Below are positions 1 to 7,900 of a stretch of DNA of 11,424 nt, piece by piece. Position 1 is the first letter of the stretch; every line of letters starts with the position of its first letter. The notes beneath the pieces were generated by a model. The model did no database searches. It saw nothing but the letters and a program-made list of their open reading frames with translations, and had not been told where the DNA came from. This DNA is from JAGLRQ01 sp965369805 (lineage in GTDB: Bacteria > Auribacterota > UBA6266), in assembly GCA_965369805.1 (NCBI GenBank), contig CBDURG010000063.1, positions 1-11,424 on the forward strand. Reading direction: 5' to 3'. The position numbers and the translations under genes were made by a program.

Positions 1-2103
1 ATGATACATTCTTTTCTGGGAGGCGGGCTTGATTCGGTGCAAATGGCTTTGCTGAAAGAATTGATCAATGGTTCCGAAGAACATCAAATGGGCAGCTGGC
101 ATATCACAATAGCATCGGCCTCTGCTTCTTGCCATGTTCCCAATCTTGGAATGGTTGTCCATAGATTAAGGGATGTAGAAGATATTAATGTTATTTTCGC
201 GGTTATTGAAATGAATAACCGGGTACATGTGATTGCCAGGAGCAGTGTTTGCAGTATCGATGTTTCAAAAATTCTGGCAAAACTGGGGGGAGGCGGGCAT
301 CCTTCAGCCGCTTCCGTAACATTAAAAAAGGTTGTACTTGTAGAGGCTAAGGAAAAACTTAAAAATGCGCTTTCCCAATATTTGACTTTTCCAATTACGG
401 CGAAGGATATAATGTTTACCCATGTGAAATCAGTTACAAAAAGCGCGAAGATTAAGGATGCCAAGGAATTAATGGTTCGTTATTCGGTAGACGAGATGCC
501 GGTTGTTGTGAGGAAAAAGGTTGTTGGATTTATATCGAGACACGACGCGGATAGAGCTATGCTTCACGGGCTTGGCTCTCAAAAAGTGTCTGATTATATG
601 TCTCCTGATTTTAAGAGTGTTTCTGAGATCGATGAAGTACCGAAGATAAAGGACTCAATGCATGAAACAAGGCATGCTGTTATTCCTGTTGTGAATTCCA
701 GAAATGAGCTGGCCGGTTTGATAGTAAAGCACGACCTTTTAAAAATACTGCATGAACAGGATTTGGGTTACTTTTTGCCCGCGAAAGAAGATAGCTCTCC
801 TGTATTAAGAGATGTTAGAGACAAAGTAGAAACTTTTTTCCCCTGTGGTATCCGTAACATCCTGCATGCTGCCGGCAGCATTGCGGATTCGATGGGTTGT
901 AAGGCGTATATTGTGGGGGGAATAGTGCGGGACTTGTTGTTAAAGGTTTCTAATTTTGATGTTGATATAGTGGTGGAAAATAAAGGAGTTGAATTTGCCC
1001 GTCTTCTTGCACTGCATTTAAAGGGACATGCTGTTTCGCATAAAAAATTTTCTACTGCTATTGTAGTTCTTCCTTCGGGACAAAAGATAGATGTAGCTAC
1101 AGCGAGGACAGAATATTATGAGGAACCGGGCGCGTTGCCGAAAATAGAATATAGTTCGATAAAACACGATCTTTACAGGCGGGATTTTACGATTAATTCA
1201 ATGGCTGTGAAAATAAATGAAATTGGTTTTGGGGGACTGATTGATTTTTTCGGAGGGCAAAAGGATCTTAAAGACGGTGTTGTGCGTGTCCTTAATAATC
1301 TCAGTTTTGTTGACGACCCCACGCGGATTTTCAGGGCTGTGAGGTTTGAACAGAGGTATGGGTTTAAAATAGACAGGCATACCAAAAACCTGATTAAAAA
1401 TGCTGTTAGTATAGGCATGTTTGAGAAAGTAGCGTATGAGAGGGTCAAAAACGAAATAGTTCTTATCCTGAGTGAGCCGAAACCTGTAAACGCGATAAGA
1501 AGGATGTCCGAATTTAACGAATTGAGGTTTATTCATCCGTCAATCAGGTTTGACAGCCGGGCGGAGAAAATGTTTTCAAACATTGAAGAAACACTTTCCT
1601 GGTACAACCTTTCATTTATTAGCGGCAGGATAACTCCGTGGCTTGTATATTTTCTGGGGCTTATAGGTGATTTGGGGATAAAACAGACCGAAAATGTCTG
1701 TAAAAAATTCATGTTTTCCAGGAAAGTTAGTGACAGGGTAGTGCATATAAAAAGGGATAGCAAAAAAAGATTAAGCTACCTTTCTCAGAAGAAAAAATTA
1801 AAGAACAGTGAAATATATTTTTACCTTAATATGTGCTCAACTGAGGTTTTGCTCTTTCTGCTTGCTAAAGCCGATTCACGAATAGCTAAACAGAGAATAG
1901 TAAACTACCTTGAGAATTTGAAGAAAGTAAAACTTCAGATAACAGGGAAATCCCTGATAAAGAGGAGGGAGATGCCATCTCCGAAGTTTAAAGAAGCTCT
2001 TAACAAAACCCTCGCGGCAAAACTTGACGGGGACGTAAATACAAAAGAAGAAGAGCTGACATATGCTTTGGATATACTTAAACCACATAAAGGCGGCAGA
2101 TAG
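1..2103 (+). CDS. DHHA1-CBS-CBS-poly(A) polymerase/CCA-adding fusion protein (5' partial)
   Basis: This is a class II tRNA nucleotidyltransferase or poly(A) polymerase fused to an N-terminal DHH-type phosphoesterase and a CBS pair. It would add CCA, or A residues, to tRNA 3' ends in the cytoplasm. The 700 visible residues hold a DHHA1 end with the GGGGHPSAAS motif (96-105), two CBS domains (about 132-190 and 194-252), and the polymerase head with GGIVRDLLL (306-314), catalytic DVD (320-322), RRDFTINSMA (393-402) and DPTRIFRAVRF (439-449). A helical tail follows. The DHH catalytic half is absent: the frame is open at base 1, and the first 25 residues look like the linker before DHHA1, so the ATG at base 1 is almost certainly internal and roughly 200 or more residues lie upstream. 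The gene ends 129 bases before the signalling cassette. The nucleotidyltransferase call is firm; CCA-adding versus A-adding specificity cannot be settled here. Confidence 0.93.
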   Translation: MIHSFLGGGLDSVQMALLKELINGSEEHQMGSWHITIASASASCHVPNLGMVVHRLRDVEDINVIFAVIEMNNRVHVIARSSVCSIDVSKILAKLGGGGHPSAASVTLKKVVLVEAKEKLKNALSQYLTFPITAKDIMFTHVKSVTKSAKIKDAKELMVRYSVDEMPVVVRKKVVGFISRHDADRAMLHGLGSQKVSDYMSPDFKSVSEIDEVPKIKDSMHETRHAVIPVVNSRNELAGLIVKHDLLKILHEQDLGYFLPAKEDSSPVLRDVRDKVETFFPCGIRNILHAAGSIADSMGCKAYIVGGIVRDLLLKVSNFDVDIVVENKGVEFARLLALHLKGHAVSHKKFSTAIVVLPSGQKIDVATARTEYYEEPGALPKIEYSSIKHDLYRRDFTINSMAVKINEIGFGGLIDFFGGQKDLKDGVVRVLNNLSFVDDPTRIFRAVRFEQRYGFKIDRHTKNLIKNAVSIGMFEKVAYERVKNEIVLILSEPKPVNAIRRMSEFNELRFIHPSIRFDSRAEKMFSNIEETLSWYNLSFISGRITPWLVYFLGLIGDLGIKQTENVCKKFMFSRKVSDRVVHIKRDSKKRLSYLSQKKKLKNSEIYFYLNMCSTEVLLFLLAKADSRIAKQRIVNYLENLKKVKLQITGKSLIKRREMPSPKFKEALNKTLAAKLDGDVNTKEEELTYALDILKPHKGGR

Positions 2104-2133
2104 CACTACAAAGCAAAAAAAGTTGTTTAGTCA

Positions 2134-2162
2134 TTTAAAAAGGTTCTTGATTATGTTAAAAT
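2134..2162 (+). promoter_or_regulatory. Weak candidate sigma-70-like promoter for the signalling cassette
   Basis: In the 129-base spacer before the cassette, TTTAAA (2134-2139, 4 of 6 to the -35 consensus) is followed after 17 bases by TAAAAT (2157-2162, 5 of 6 to the -10). The region is very A+T-rich, so chance matches are likely. It would leave a leader of about 60 bases. I see no clear terminator or operator in the rest of the spacer. Confidence 0.25.
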
Positions 2163-2220
2163 TTTTTTTCGGGAGTTTTTCTATAGTAGCTTTATTTTGA
2201 GATTTTAGCATCAAATGTAA

Positions 2221-2228
2221 AAGGGGTG
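2221..2228 (+). promoter_or_regulatory. Strong ribosome binding site for the PilZ-methyltransferase gene
   Basis: AAGGGGTG lies just before the ATG at 2233 at a normal distance. It fixes this start and is stronger than the sites of the next two genes, as expected for the first gene of an operon. Confidence 0.7.
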
Positions 2229-2232
2229 AATT

Positions 2233-4029
2233 ATGCTTTCCAAGGACAAGACAGACAAAAGAAAAAGTAAGCGGGTAAAGCTTGAGACTCATTCGGAGAA
2301 ATACTATGTGGAAATTCCATTATCTATCCCAAAGGGGACTAAGTTTAAAAAGGAAATAATAGATATAAGTGATGAAGGAATATCTTTTCTTATGCCGGAA
2401 GAAGAGGGGTCTTTTCTGGTAAATACTCCCTTAACCGATATAACTGTAATTAAGGGCGGGAGAAAGGCCTATTTCCCACAGGCTATGGTAGTGTACAGCG
2501 AAAAAGTGTATGGAGAAGGAATTAGCCACAGAATAGGCTTGCAGTTTGTAAAAGATACAAATTTATCGGACGTTGGGAAAAAAAGTGTAAGCGGCCAAAC
2601 GGCAAAGCCCCGCTTCAGGCTTCCCCGCTACGGTAATAAACAGTTAGGTAATATAAACAAGATGGTTACTTTTAAAAATAACGCTGGTACTTATAGCAGT
2701 TATGAAATGGTAAATTTTTCCAAGTATGGACTGGCGTTCATGATTAAAGAGGCTGAAATTGAAGAATCAGAGGCATTGAGAGTAGGAGAGGTTTTAGAGG
2801 AGGTTCAGGTTATTATAGGCTACAAAAAGGTGTATGAAGGCAGAGCTTCTGTCATTGATTTAAGAGAGCAAGGTCGGACGTTGGTGGTGGGGTTAAAGCT
2901 TGAAGAGTCAATGCTGGAAGTGGATAAGATACTTTATATGGGGAAGAGCGAGGATATAAAAAATGATCTCAAAGAGTTTTTACATATGCTGCCCCTTGGA
3001 GATAAAATTAGTGGAGAGTTTAAGCAAATTGTCGCGGATATGAGGTATTATCTGGAATCCATAGAAACAAAATTAAACAAAGAGGAAGCACGGCTGGTAA
3101 CTTTAGATTTGGGTTTAAAGTATAATATTGAGAAAGATATATTGTGTGCTATGACTAGACCATTTTCAGATTTAATGAATAATTGGATTATAGCGTTAAA
3201 TACTATAGTAAAAGATTTTACTGAAGAAGAACATGAACTACATAAAAGGTATTTTCAAAAACAATTACACCATCTACTGTTGCAGTCTCCTTTTATTAAG
3301 AGATCTGTTGAAAAACCTTTTGGTTATAGTGGTGATTATACTACTATTAGTATGATTTCAAACAACACTTATGATGGAGAGACTCTGCTGGGAAAATTAA
3401 TAAGCAAACATGCTTATAGTACAGTTGCGGCTCGGGTAGTAAGGTTAAGGAAAGTTTTTATTCAAAACCTGATTCTTAAAGAGATTATTAATTCTTCGAA
3501 TAAAAGTGATCGAAAGAGGATATTGAGTATTGGGTGTGGTTCAGCAAGAGAAGTAGAAGAGATAGTTAAATCGAACAGCAGTTATATCAATTGTGAATTC
3601 CATTTGCTGGATTTTGACGAGGAGTCATTATATCATGCCGAGAAGAGACTTTCGAAATACCGTGGAAGCAGCGAAATAGAAATACGTTTTGTTAATAAAT
3701 CGATAAGGGCTTTACTCAAAGAAAAAGATGAAGTCAAATACGATCTTATTTATAGTTTGGGGTTGATAGATTATTTAAACGATAATACTTGCAAGAAGCT
3801 TATGAAGAGTTCTTTCGCAAAGCTCAAGTCGGGGGGTATTTTAGTGATTGGTCAGTATGACTTTGGAACTTCTACAAGGTGCTATATGGAATATGGGTTG
3901 GAATGGTATTTAATATATAGAAACTACAAAAAATTATTAGAGTTGGCAGATACAATAAATAATCAACACGAAAAGAAAGATTATTCTATTTTAAAGAATG
4001 CATATAGTTTTATCACCATAACCAAATAG
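2233..4029 (+). CDS. Tandem PilZ-like domains fused to PhcB-like SAM-dependent methyltransferase
   Basis: The 598-residue protein has no signal peptide or membrane segment and is likely cytoplasmic. The N-terminal PilZ-like domain has RKSKR (10-14, the RxxxR motif) and DISDEG (44-49, D/NxSxxG). A second PilZ-like unit has an imperfect arginine motif, RFRLPR (127-132), and NFSKYG (161-166). A helical stretch (about 240-350) leads to GYSGDY (364-369), typical of the PhcB-type family often labelled 3-hydroxypalmitic acid methyl ester biosynthesis protein. A Rossmann methyltransferase follows: ILSIGCGSARE (430-440, SAM motif I), LLDFD (458-462), YDLIYSLGLIDYL (503-515) and LKSGGILVIG (531-540). 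PilZ domains usually bind c-di-GMP; PhcB makes a fatty acid methyl ester signal in Ralstonia. By inference, this is a signal-synthesising methyltransferase under c-di-GMP control. The substrate is unknown, and the arginine motif of the second PilZ unit may be too weak to bind ligand. The gene opens a tandem run with kinases, as phcB does. Confidence 0.85.
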   Translation: MLSKDKTDKRKSKRVKLETHSEKYYVEIPLSIPKGTKFKKEIIDISDEGISFLMPEEEGSFLVNTPLTDITVIKGGRKAYFPQAMVVYSEKVYGEGISHRIGLQFVKDTNLSDVGKKSVSGQTAKPRFRLPRYGNKQLGNINKMVTFKNNAGTYSSYEMVNFSKYGLAFMIKEAEIEESEALRVGEVLEEVQVIIGYKKVYEGRASVIDLREQGRTLVVGLKLEESMLEVDKILYMGKSEDIKNDLKEFLHMLPLGDKISGEFKQIVADMRYYLESIETKLNKEEARLVTLDLGLKYNIEKDILCAMTRPFSDLMNNWIIALNTIVKDFTEEEHELHKRYFQKQLHHLLLQSPFIKRSVEKPFGYSGDYTTISMISNNTYDGETLLGKLISKHAYSTVAARVVRLRKVFIQNLILKEIINSSNKSDRKRILSIGCGSAREVEEIVKSNSSYINCEFHLLDFDEESLYHAEKRLSKYRGSSEIEIRFVNKSIRALLKEKDEVKYDLIYSLGLIDYLNDNTCKKLMKSSFAKLKSGGILVIGQYDFGTSTRCYMEYGLEWYLIYRNYKKLLELADTINNQHEKKDYSILKNAYSFITITK

Positions 4030-4040
4030 AGAGTTCAGTG
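4029..4040 (+). promoter_or_regulatory. GAGAG ribosome binding site and GTG start of the hybrid kinase gene
   Basis: GAGAG (4029-4033) overlaps the end of the preceding stop codon and lies 4 bases before a GTG start at 4038. No ATG gives a full first membrane segment, so GTG is the likely start. The weak site and 8-base gap suggest translational coupling to the methyltransferase gene. Confidence 0.5.
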
Positions 4041-6740
4041 AATATTTCTTTATCAGAGTTGGGAAAAAATCAAGAGGTTGGAGAAGCTTATATAACATAT
4101 AAGAAAGAAAAGGCTTTGGTTTTAGCTAAGGTGGCATGTTTTCTTATATTTACACTGGTTCCTTTATTCGCTTTTCTTGACTATTTTGTTAATCCCCAAT
4201 ATTTTAAGGAGTTACTCATTATTAGGGTTGTATGTAGTGTTTCAACGATTGTCCTGTTCATTCTGACTTTTGCAAGCAAAGGTAGACATTATGGCTTAGT
4301 TATTGAAATGGCGGCTTTTTTGATTGTTGGTTTGTCGATATCTTTTATGGTTCGCTTTGTTGGTGGATATGAATCTCCTTACTATGCAGGTTTGAATTTA
4401 GTCTTTTTAGGTATAGCGATTTTAGTACCTTGGGGTATAAGAGAATCACTAATATTATGTTGTGTTATATATGCTTCATATATCCTTCCGATAATTTTTT
4501 ATGATCAGATCACAGATGTCGGGCTCCTGATAAACAATAATTTTTTTATCCTATCTACCATAACTATTGCGGTAACCAGTAATTACTTTGCTTCTCGTTT
4601 ACATTTCAAAGAATTTATGGCGCGATTTAATCTTAAACAAGCAAGAGATGAATTAAAAAAACTGGATACCCTCAAAAATCAGCTTTTTTTCAGAGTCAGC
4701 CATGAACTTCGCACACCATTGACCAATATTATCCTTCCCATTCAAAATGTACTGGCAGAACGCGGGGAAACTTTAGTTCCAGAGAGCAGGAATGAAAAGA
4801 AAGCGATTTTAAATAATGCCTACAAATTGATGAAACGTATTAATGAAATACTGGATATTTCCAAAGTTGAAGCAGGGAAAATGGAGATAAAAGTAGGCTT
4901 AAGGGATTTAAATAGCATCCTGGAAGATATAATAGCAGCCGCTTTGGCAGGATCTAAGGGAATGGGAATTAATTTGGTATTTGAGCCGGCCAGCCGGATT
5001 TCTAATGTCTATGTGGATACTGAAAAGATGGAAAAGGTTTTTTCAAACCTGATAAGCAATGCTTTGAAATTTACTGATAGAGGCGGGACAGTGAAAGTTA
5101 AGACTCAGGAGTCTGAAAATTATATCGAGGTTAGTATAAGTGATACAGGCATTGGGATTTCCATGGAAGATATCTCTTATATCTTTGACAGGTTTCATCA
5201 GGTGGATGGTTCAAGTTCGCGCAAATATGAGGGTACGGGCCTTGGGCTCTGTCTTGTGAAGGAATTTGTTAGCCTGCACCACGGTGCTGTTCGCGTAACC
5301 AGTGAATTAGGCAAAGGCTCAATTTTTACCGTACAATTATTAAAGGGTAAGGATCATTTTAAAACGGAGCAAATTGACAAAAGACCTGAATTTGAGATGA
5401 GCGATGGATTCGTAGAACGCAGGCACGAAGATCGGCGTGAGGAAGAGAGAAGAGAAGATAACCGCCGAAAAACGGAAGAGGAAGACGGAGAAACTATCGG
5501 TTTGTTACAGGTTCAACTATCCGATCTGGAACAGGGAACGGGGCATTTTGCGGAAGAGGAAAAAGGAGAAGTTAGTGATAATAAGGGACGAAAAAGTGTT
5601 CTGGTAGTTGAGGATAATAAGTATTTGGCCGGTAATATTGCCCGGAGTTTAAATAAATTTTATAATGTGTCTATAGCTTATAATGGCAGGCAGGGATTGG
5701 AGAAAGTAAGACACAAAATACCCGACCTGATTATTTCAGATGTGATGATGCCTGAGATGGATGGCAATGAATTATGTGAGAAAATTAAAAGCAATGAGCA
5801 GACACAGCATGTGCCGGTTATATTATTGACAGCTAAAGCCACTGTTGAGGATAAAATTATAGGTTTAAAGCATGGCGCGGATCAATATGTTGTTAAGCCT
5901 TTTAATGCTAATGAGCTGAGGGCGGTAACAGATTCTTTATTGACTAAAAGAGAACTTCAGGTACGATTAAACAAAAGCAATCTGGAGTTAAAGAAGACTT
6001 TACATAAGCTTGAAGAAGCCCAGGTACAATTGGTGCATACCGCGCGGTTAGAGTCCGCCAGTCAACTGGCTGCCGGTGTGGCACATGAAATAAAAAATAA
6101 TATCTATTGTGTCCGGGCGGGCCTGGATGGTATCAGTAAACGTTTGTTTATGCTGTCGGAGGGTAAGCTTGATATAAAGGACACTTATGAAAGTCTTGTA
6201 AAAGCTCTGAATACCAATGATAAGGCGATAGAACATTCTCTTTTTATTGTTAATTCTTTACTGGATTTTTCCGGTAAAAATAAAGAGGGCATGGCTTTCT
6301 GTGATCTAAACAAGGGTATTGACAATACTATTAATATTGTTTTACCTACGATTAAAGATAAAATTACCGTCTGTAAAGAGTATGGCAAGCTGGCAAAAAT
6401 AGAATGTAGAATGGAGGAAATCAATCAGGTTATTATGAATATGCTTATAAATGGTTATCAGGCGATGAAGCATAAAGGTACGATTTGGATTAAGACAAGT
6501 CAAAAAGAGGACAAAGCTTTGATTACCGTGGCTGATGATGGGCCGGGAATTCCCATAGAGCATTTTGACAAAATATTTACGCCTTTCTTTTCTAGTAAAA
6601 AGGAAGGCCATAATACCGGCTTGGGATTGAGTATTTGTTACAACATTATTCGATCCCATTATGGAACGATTGATGTAAAAAATATACCTGATAAGGGAAC
6701 AGCGTTTACTATAATTTTGCCGGTTAAACAGCCTAAGTGA
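4038..6740 (+). CDS. Membrane hybrid histidine kinase: 6TM-HK-receiver-HK (PhcS/PhcR-like fusion)
   Basis: This 900-residue inner-membrane sensor has about six hydrophobic segments (roughly 27-50, 58-79, 86-107, 117-131, 136-156, 164-185) with short loops and no large periplasmic domain, as in receptors for lipophilic or membrane-soluble signals. The first kinase module has SHELRTP (H222), an N box (N341), DTGIG (369-373), FDRF (383-386) and GTGLGL (399-404). An Arg/Glu-rich linker (about 460-485) leads to a complete receiver (E525/D526, phosphoacceptor D568, T598, K620-P621). A coiled-coil-like helix (about 635-670) precedes a second full kinase module: VAHEIKN (H683), N805, DDGPGIP (833-839), FTPFF (847-851) and TGLGLS (860-865). 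Both modules keep their phosphorylation and ATP-binding motifs. By inference, the first half matches PhcS and the second half PhcR (receiver plus kinase), making this a natural fusion. Kinase identity is firm; the ligand is unknown. Confidence 0.93.
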   Translation: MNISLSELGKNQEVGEAYITYKKEKALVLAKVACFLIFTLVPLFAFLDYFVNPQYFKELLIIRVVCSVSTIVLFILTFASKGRHYGLVIEMAAFLIVGLSISFMVRFVGGYESPYYAGLNLVFLGIAILVPWGIRESLILCCVIYASYILPIIFYDQITDVGLLINNNFFILSTITIAVTSNYFASRLHFKEFMARFNLKQARDELKKLDTLKNQLFFRVSHELRTPLTNIILPIQNVLAERGETLVPESRNEKKAILNNAYKLMKRINEILDISKVEAGKMEIKVGLRDLNSILEDIIAAALAGSKGMGINLVFEPASRISNVYVDTEKMEKVFSNLISNALKFTDRGGTVKVKTQESENYIEVSISDTGIGISMEDISYIFDRFHQVDGSSSRKYEGTGLGLCLVKEFVSLHHGAVRVTSELGKGSIFTVQLLKGKDHFKTEQIDKRPEFEMSDGFVERRHEDRREEERREDNRRKTEEEDGETIGLLQVQLSDLEQGTGHFAEEEKGEVSDNKGRKSVLVVEDNKYLAGNIARSLNKFYNVSIAYNGRQGLEKVRHKIPDLIISDVMMPEMDGNELCEKIKSNEQTQHVPVILLTAKATVEDKIIGLKHGADQYVVKPFNANELRAVTDSLLTKRELQVRLNKSNLELKKTLHKLEEAQVQLVHTARLESASQLAAGVAHEIKNNIYCVRAGLDGISKRLFMLSEGKLDIKDTYESLVKALNTNDKAIEHSLFIVNSLLDFSGKNKEGMAFCDLNKGIDNTINIVLPTIKDKITVCKEYGKLAKIECRMEEINQVIMNMLINGYQAMKHKGTIWIKTSQKEDKALITVADDGPGIPIEHFDKIFTPFFSSKKEGHNTGLGLSICYNIIRSHYGTIDVKNIPDKGTAFTIILPVKQPK

Positions 6741-6766
6741 ATGTATAGGAGTTTGTTGAAAAAACA

Positions 6767-7876
6767 ATGAGAAAACTGAACTATAAAAAGTATAACATTT
6801 TATTAGTTGATGATGAATTAAATAATCTGGAAAATCTGATTTTTGCTTTTGGGATGGAGTACAGTTTGTTTACTGCTTCGAGTGCTAAGGATGCTCTGGA
6901 TGTTGTGAATAAAGAAGATATTTCTATGGTTATCTCTGACCAGCGCATGCCTGAAATTTCCGGAGTAGAATTGCTAAGCCGGATTAAAGAGACGCGTCCA
7001 AAAATTGTAAGAATTTTGATTACGGCTTATTCTGATATGGATGCGGCTGTTGACGCGATAAATAAAGGAGATATTTATCGTTACATCCGTAAAGATTTCG
7101 CGATGAATGAGATAAGTCTCATGATTAAGCAGGCTCTTGAATATTACCAGATGAGCGAAGATTTAGAAGCGGCTACACAGTTCCTGATAAAATCTGAAAA
7201 GTTAATAACTATTGCTGAAATTTCTGCCGGCATTGGACATGAAATTAAAAATACAATTTCAGGGGTAAATCTTGGAATAGATAGAATTATTGAGGAATTG
7301 CGCCTGAAAGGCTTTTGTGATTCTAAAATAATGAAGCTTTTAGCGAAGACAAAAGAGTACGGGAAGCGTTCAAAGGAGATTGTAGAGCGGCTTAATGATT
7401 TTTCTAAACCCGGCCATGTGGAAAAAATAAATATTTATAAGGTTGTGGATAGTTCCATTGAGATGGCCAGAGACGGACTCAAATCCCTTTTAACTAACAT
7501 AAAAATTGGCAGGCGGATGGCTAAGGGCATTCCCAGGGTGGAAGGCAATTTTGTTCATTTTGAAGAGATATTTCTCAATCTCATTCGTAATGCCTGTCAG
7601 GCTATGAGTGAAACAGGCGGTAAAATTATAATCGGGGGAAAGGCGGATAATAATTGGGTTTACATATCTGTTAAGGATACGGGCCCGGGAATACCTAAGG
7701 AAAATTTGCAAAGAGTTTTTGGAGCTTTCTATACAACTAAAAGCGAAGGTATGGGGATGGGACTTTATATAATTGATAATATCGTCAAGACTTTTGGCGG
7801 CAGGTTGGAGTTGAAAAGTGAACTGGGCAAAGGAAGCGCTTTTACTGTAATACTTCCTGTGGCAGCTTCAGTATAG
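6767..7876 (+). CDS. Receiver-histidine kinase protein, PhcR/PhcQ-like
   Basis: This is a soluble 369-residue protein with an N-terminal receiver and a C-terminal kinase domain in place of a DNA-binding output. The receiver has D15/D16, phosphoacceptor D58 in SDQRMP, T86 and K109, and ends IYRYIRKDF, close to the YRYIxKPW ending of PhcR/RpfG-type receivers but with Asp where the cis-proline usually lies. The kinase part has GHEIKN (H158), N275, DTGPGIP (304-310) and a GMGMGL lid (328-333), so it looks catalytically complete. It is the same length and architecture as residues 519-900 of the upstream hybrid kinase and shares its HEIKN and AFTxILPV signatures, which suggests a paralogue from duplication. 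AGGAG (6747-6751) lies 15 bases before the ATG, an unusually long spacing, but no closer in-frame start exists. The likely role is phosphorelay with the hybrid kinase. Its final output is unknown. Confidence 0.9.
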   Translation: MRKLNYKKYNILLVDDELNNLENLIFAFGMEYSLFTASSAKDALDVVNKEDISMVISDQRMPEISGVELLSRIKETRPKIVRILITAYSDMDAAVDAINKGDIYRYIRKDFAMNEISLMIKQALEYYQMSEDLEAATQFLIKSEKLITIAEISAGIGHEIKNTISGVNLGIDRIIEELRLKGFCDSKIMKLLAKTKEYGKRSKEIVERLNDFSKPGHVEKINIYKVVDSSIEMARDGLKSLLTNIKIGRRMAKGIPRVEGNFVHFEEIFLNLIRNACQAMSETGGKIIIGGKADNNWVYISVKDTGPGIPKENLQRVFGAFYTTKSEGMGMGLYIIDNIVKTFGGRLELKSELGKGSAFTVILPVAASV

Positions 7877-7900
7877 CCTAAATATAACAGGATTAATTTT

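Noticed and set aside
1..75. LGGGLDS near the start resembles the SGGxDS loop of PP-loop ATPases
   Set aside because: The surrounding residues run straight into a DHHA1 domain and lack the rest of a PP-loop fold; the fit is better as the linker between the DHH and DHHA1 domains of a gene cut by the window edge.
84..464. Minus-strand open frame opposite the DHHA1/CBS region
   Set aside because: It is a shadow of the well-supported + strand gene, with low-complexity composition and no recognisable domain; the same holds for the other minus-strand frames, e.g. 1173-1536, 6342-6767 and 9913-10227.
2157..2180. T-rich run after the polymerase gene as a terminator
   Set aside because: The run of eight T is not preceded by a G+C-rich hairpin; A+T richness alone explains it.
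4038..6740. Hybrid kinase as two genes joined by a sequencing error
   Set aside because: The frame is continuous across the linker and receiver, with no internal stop or ribosome binding site, and all motifs of both halves are intact, so a genuine fusion is simpler.
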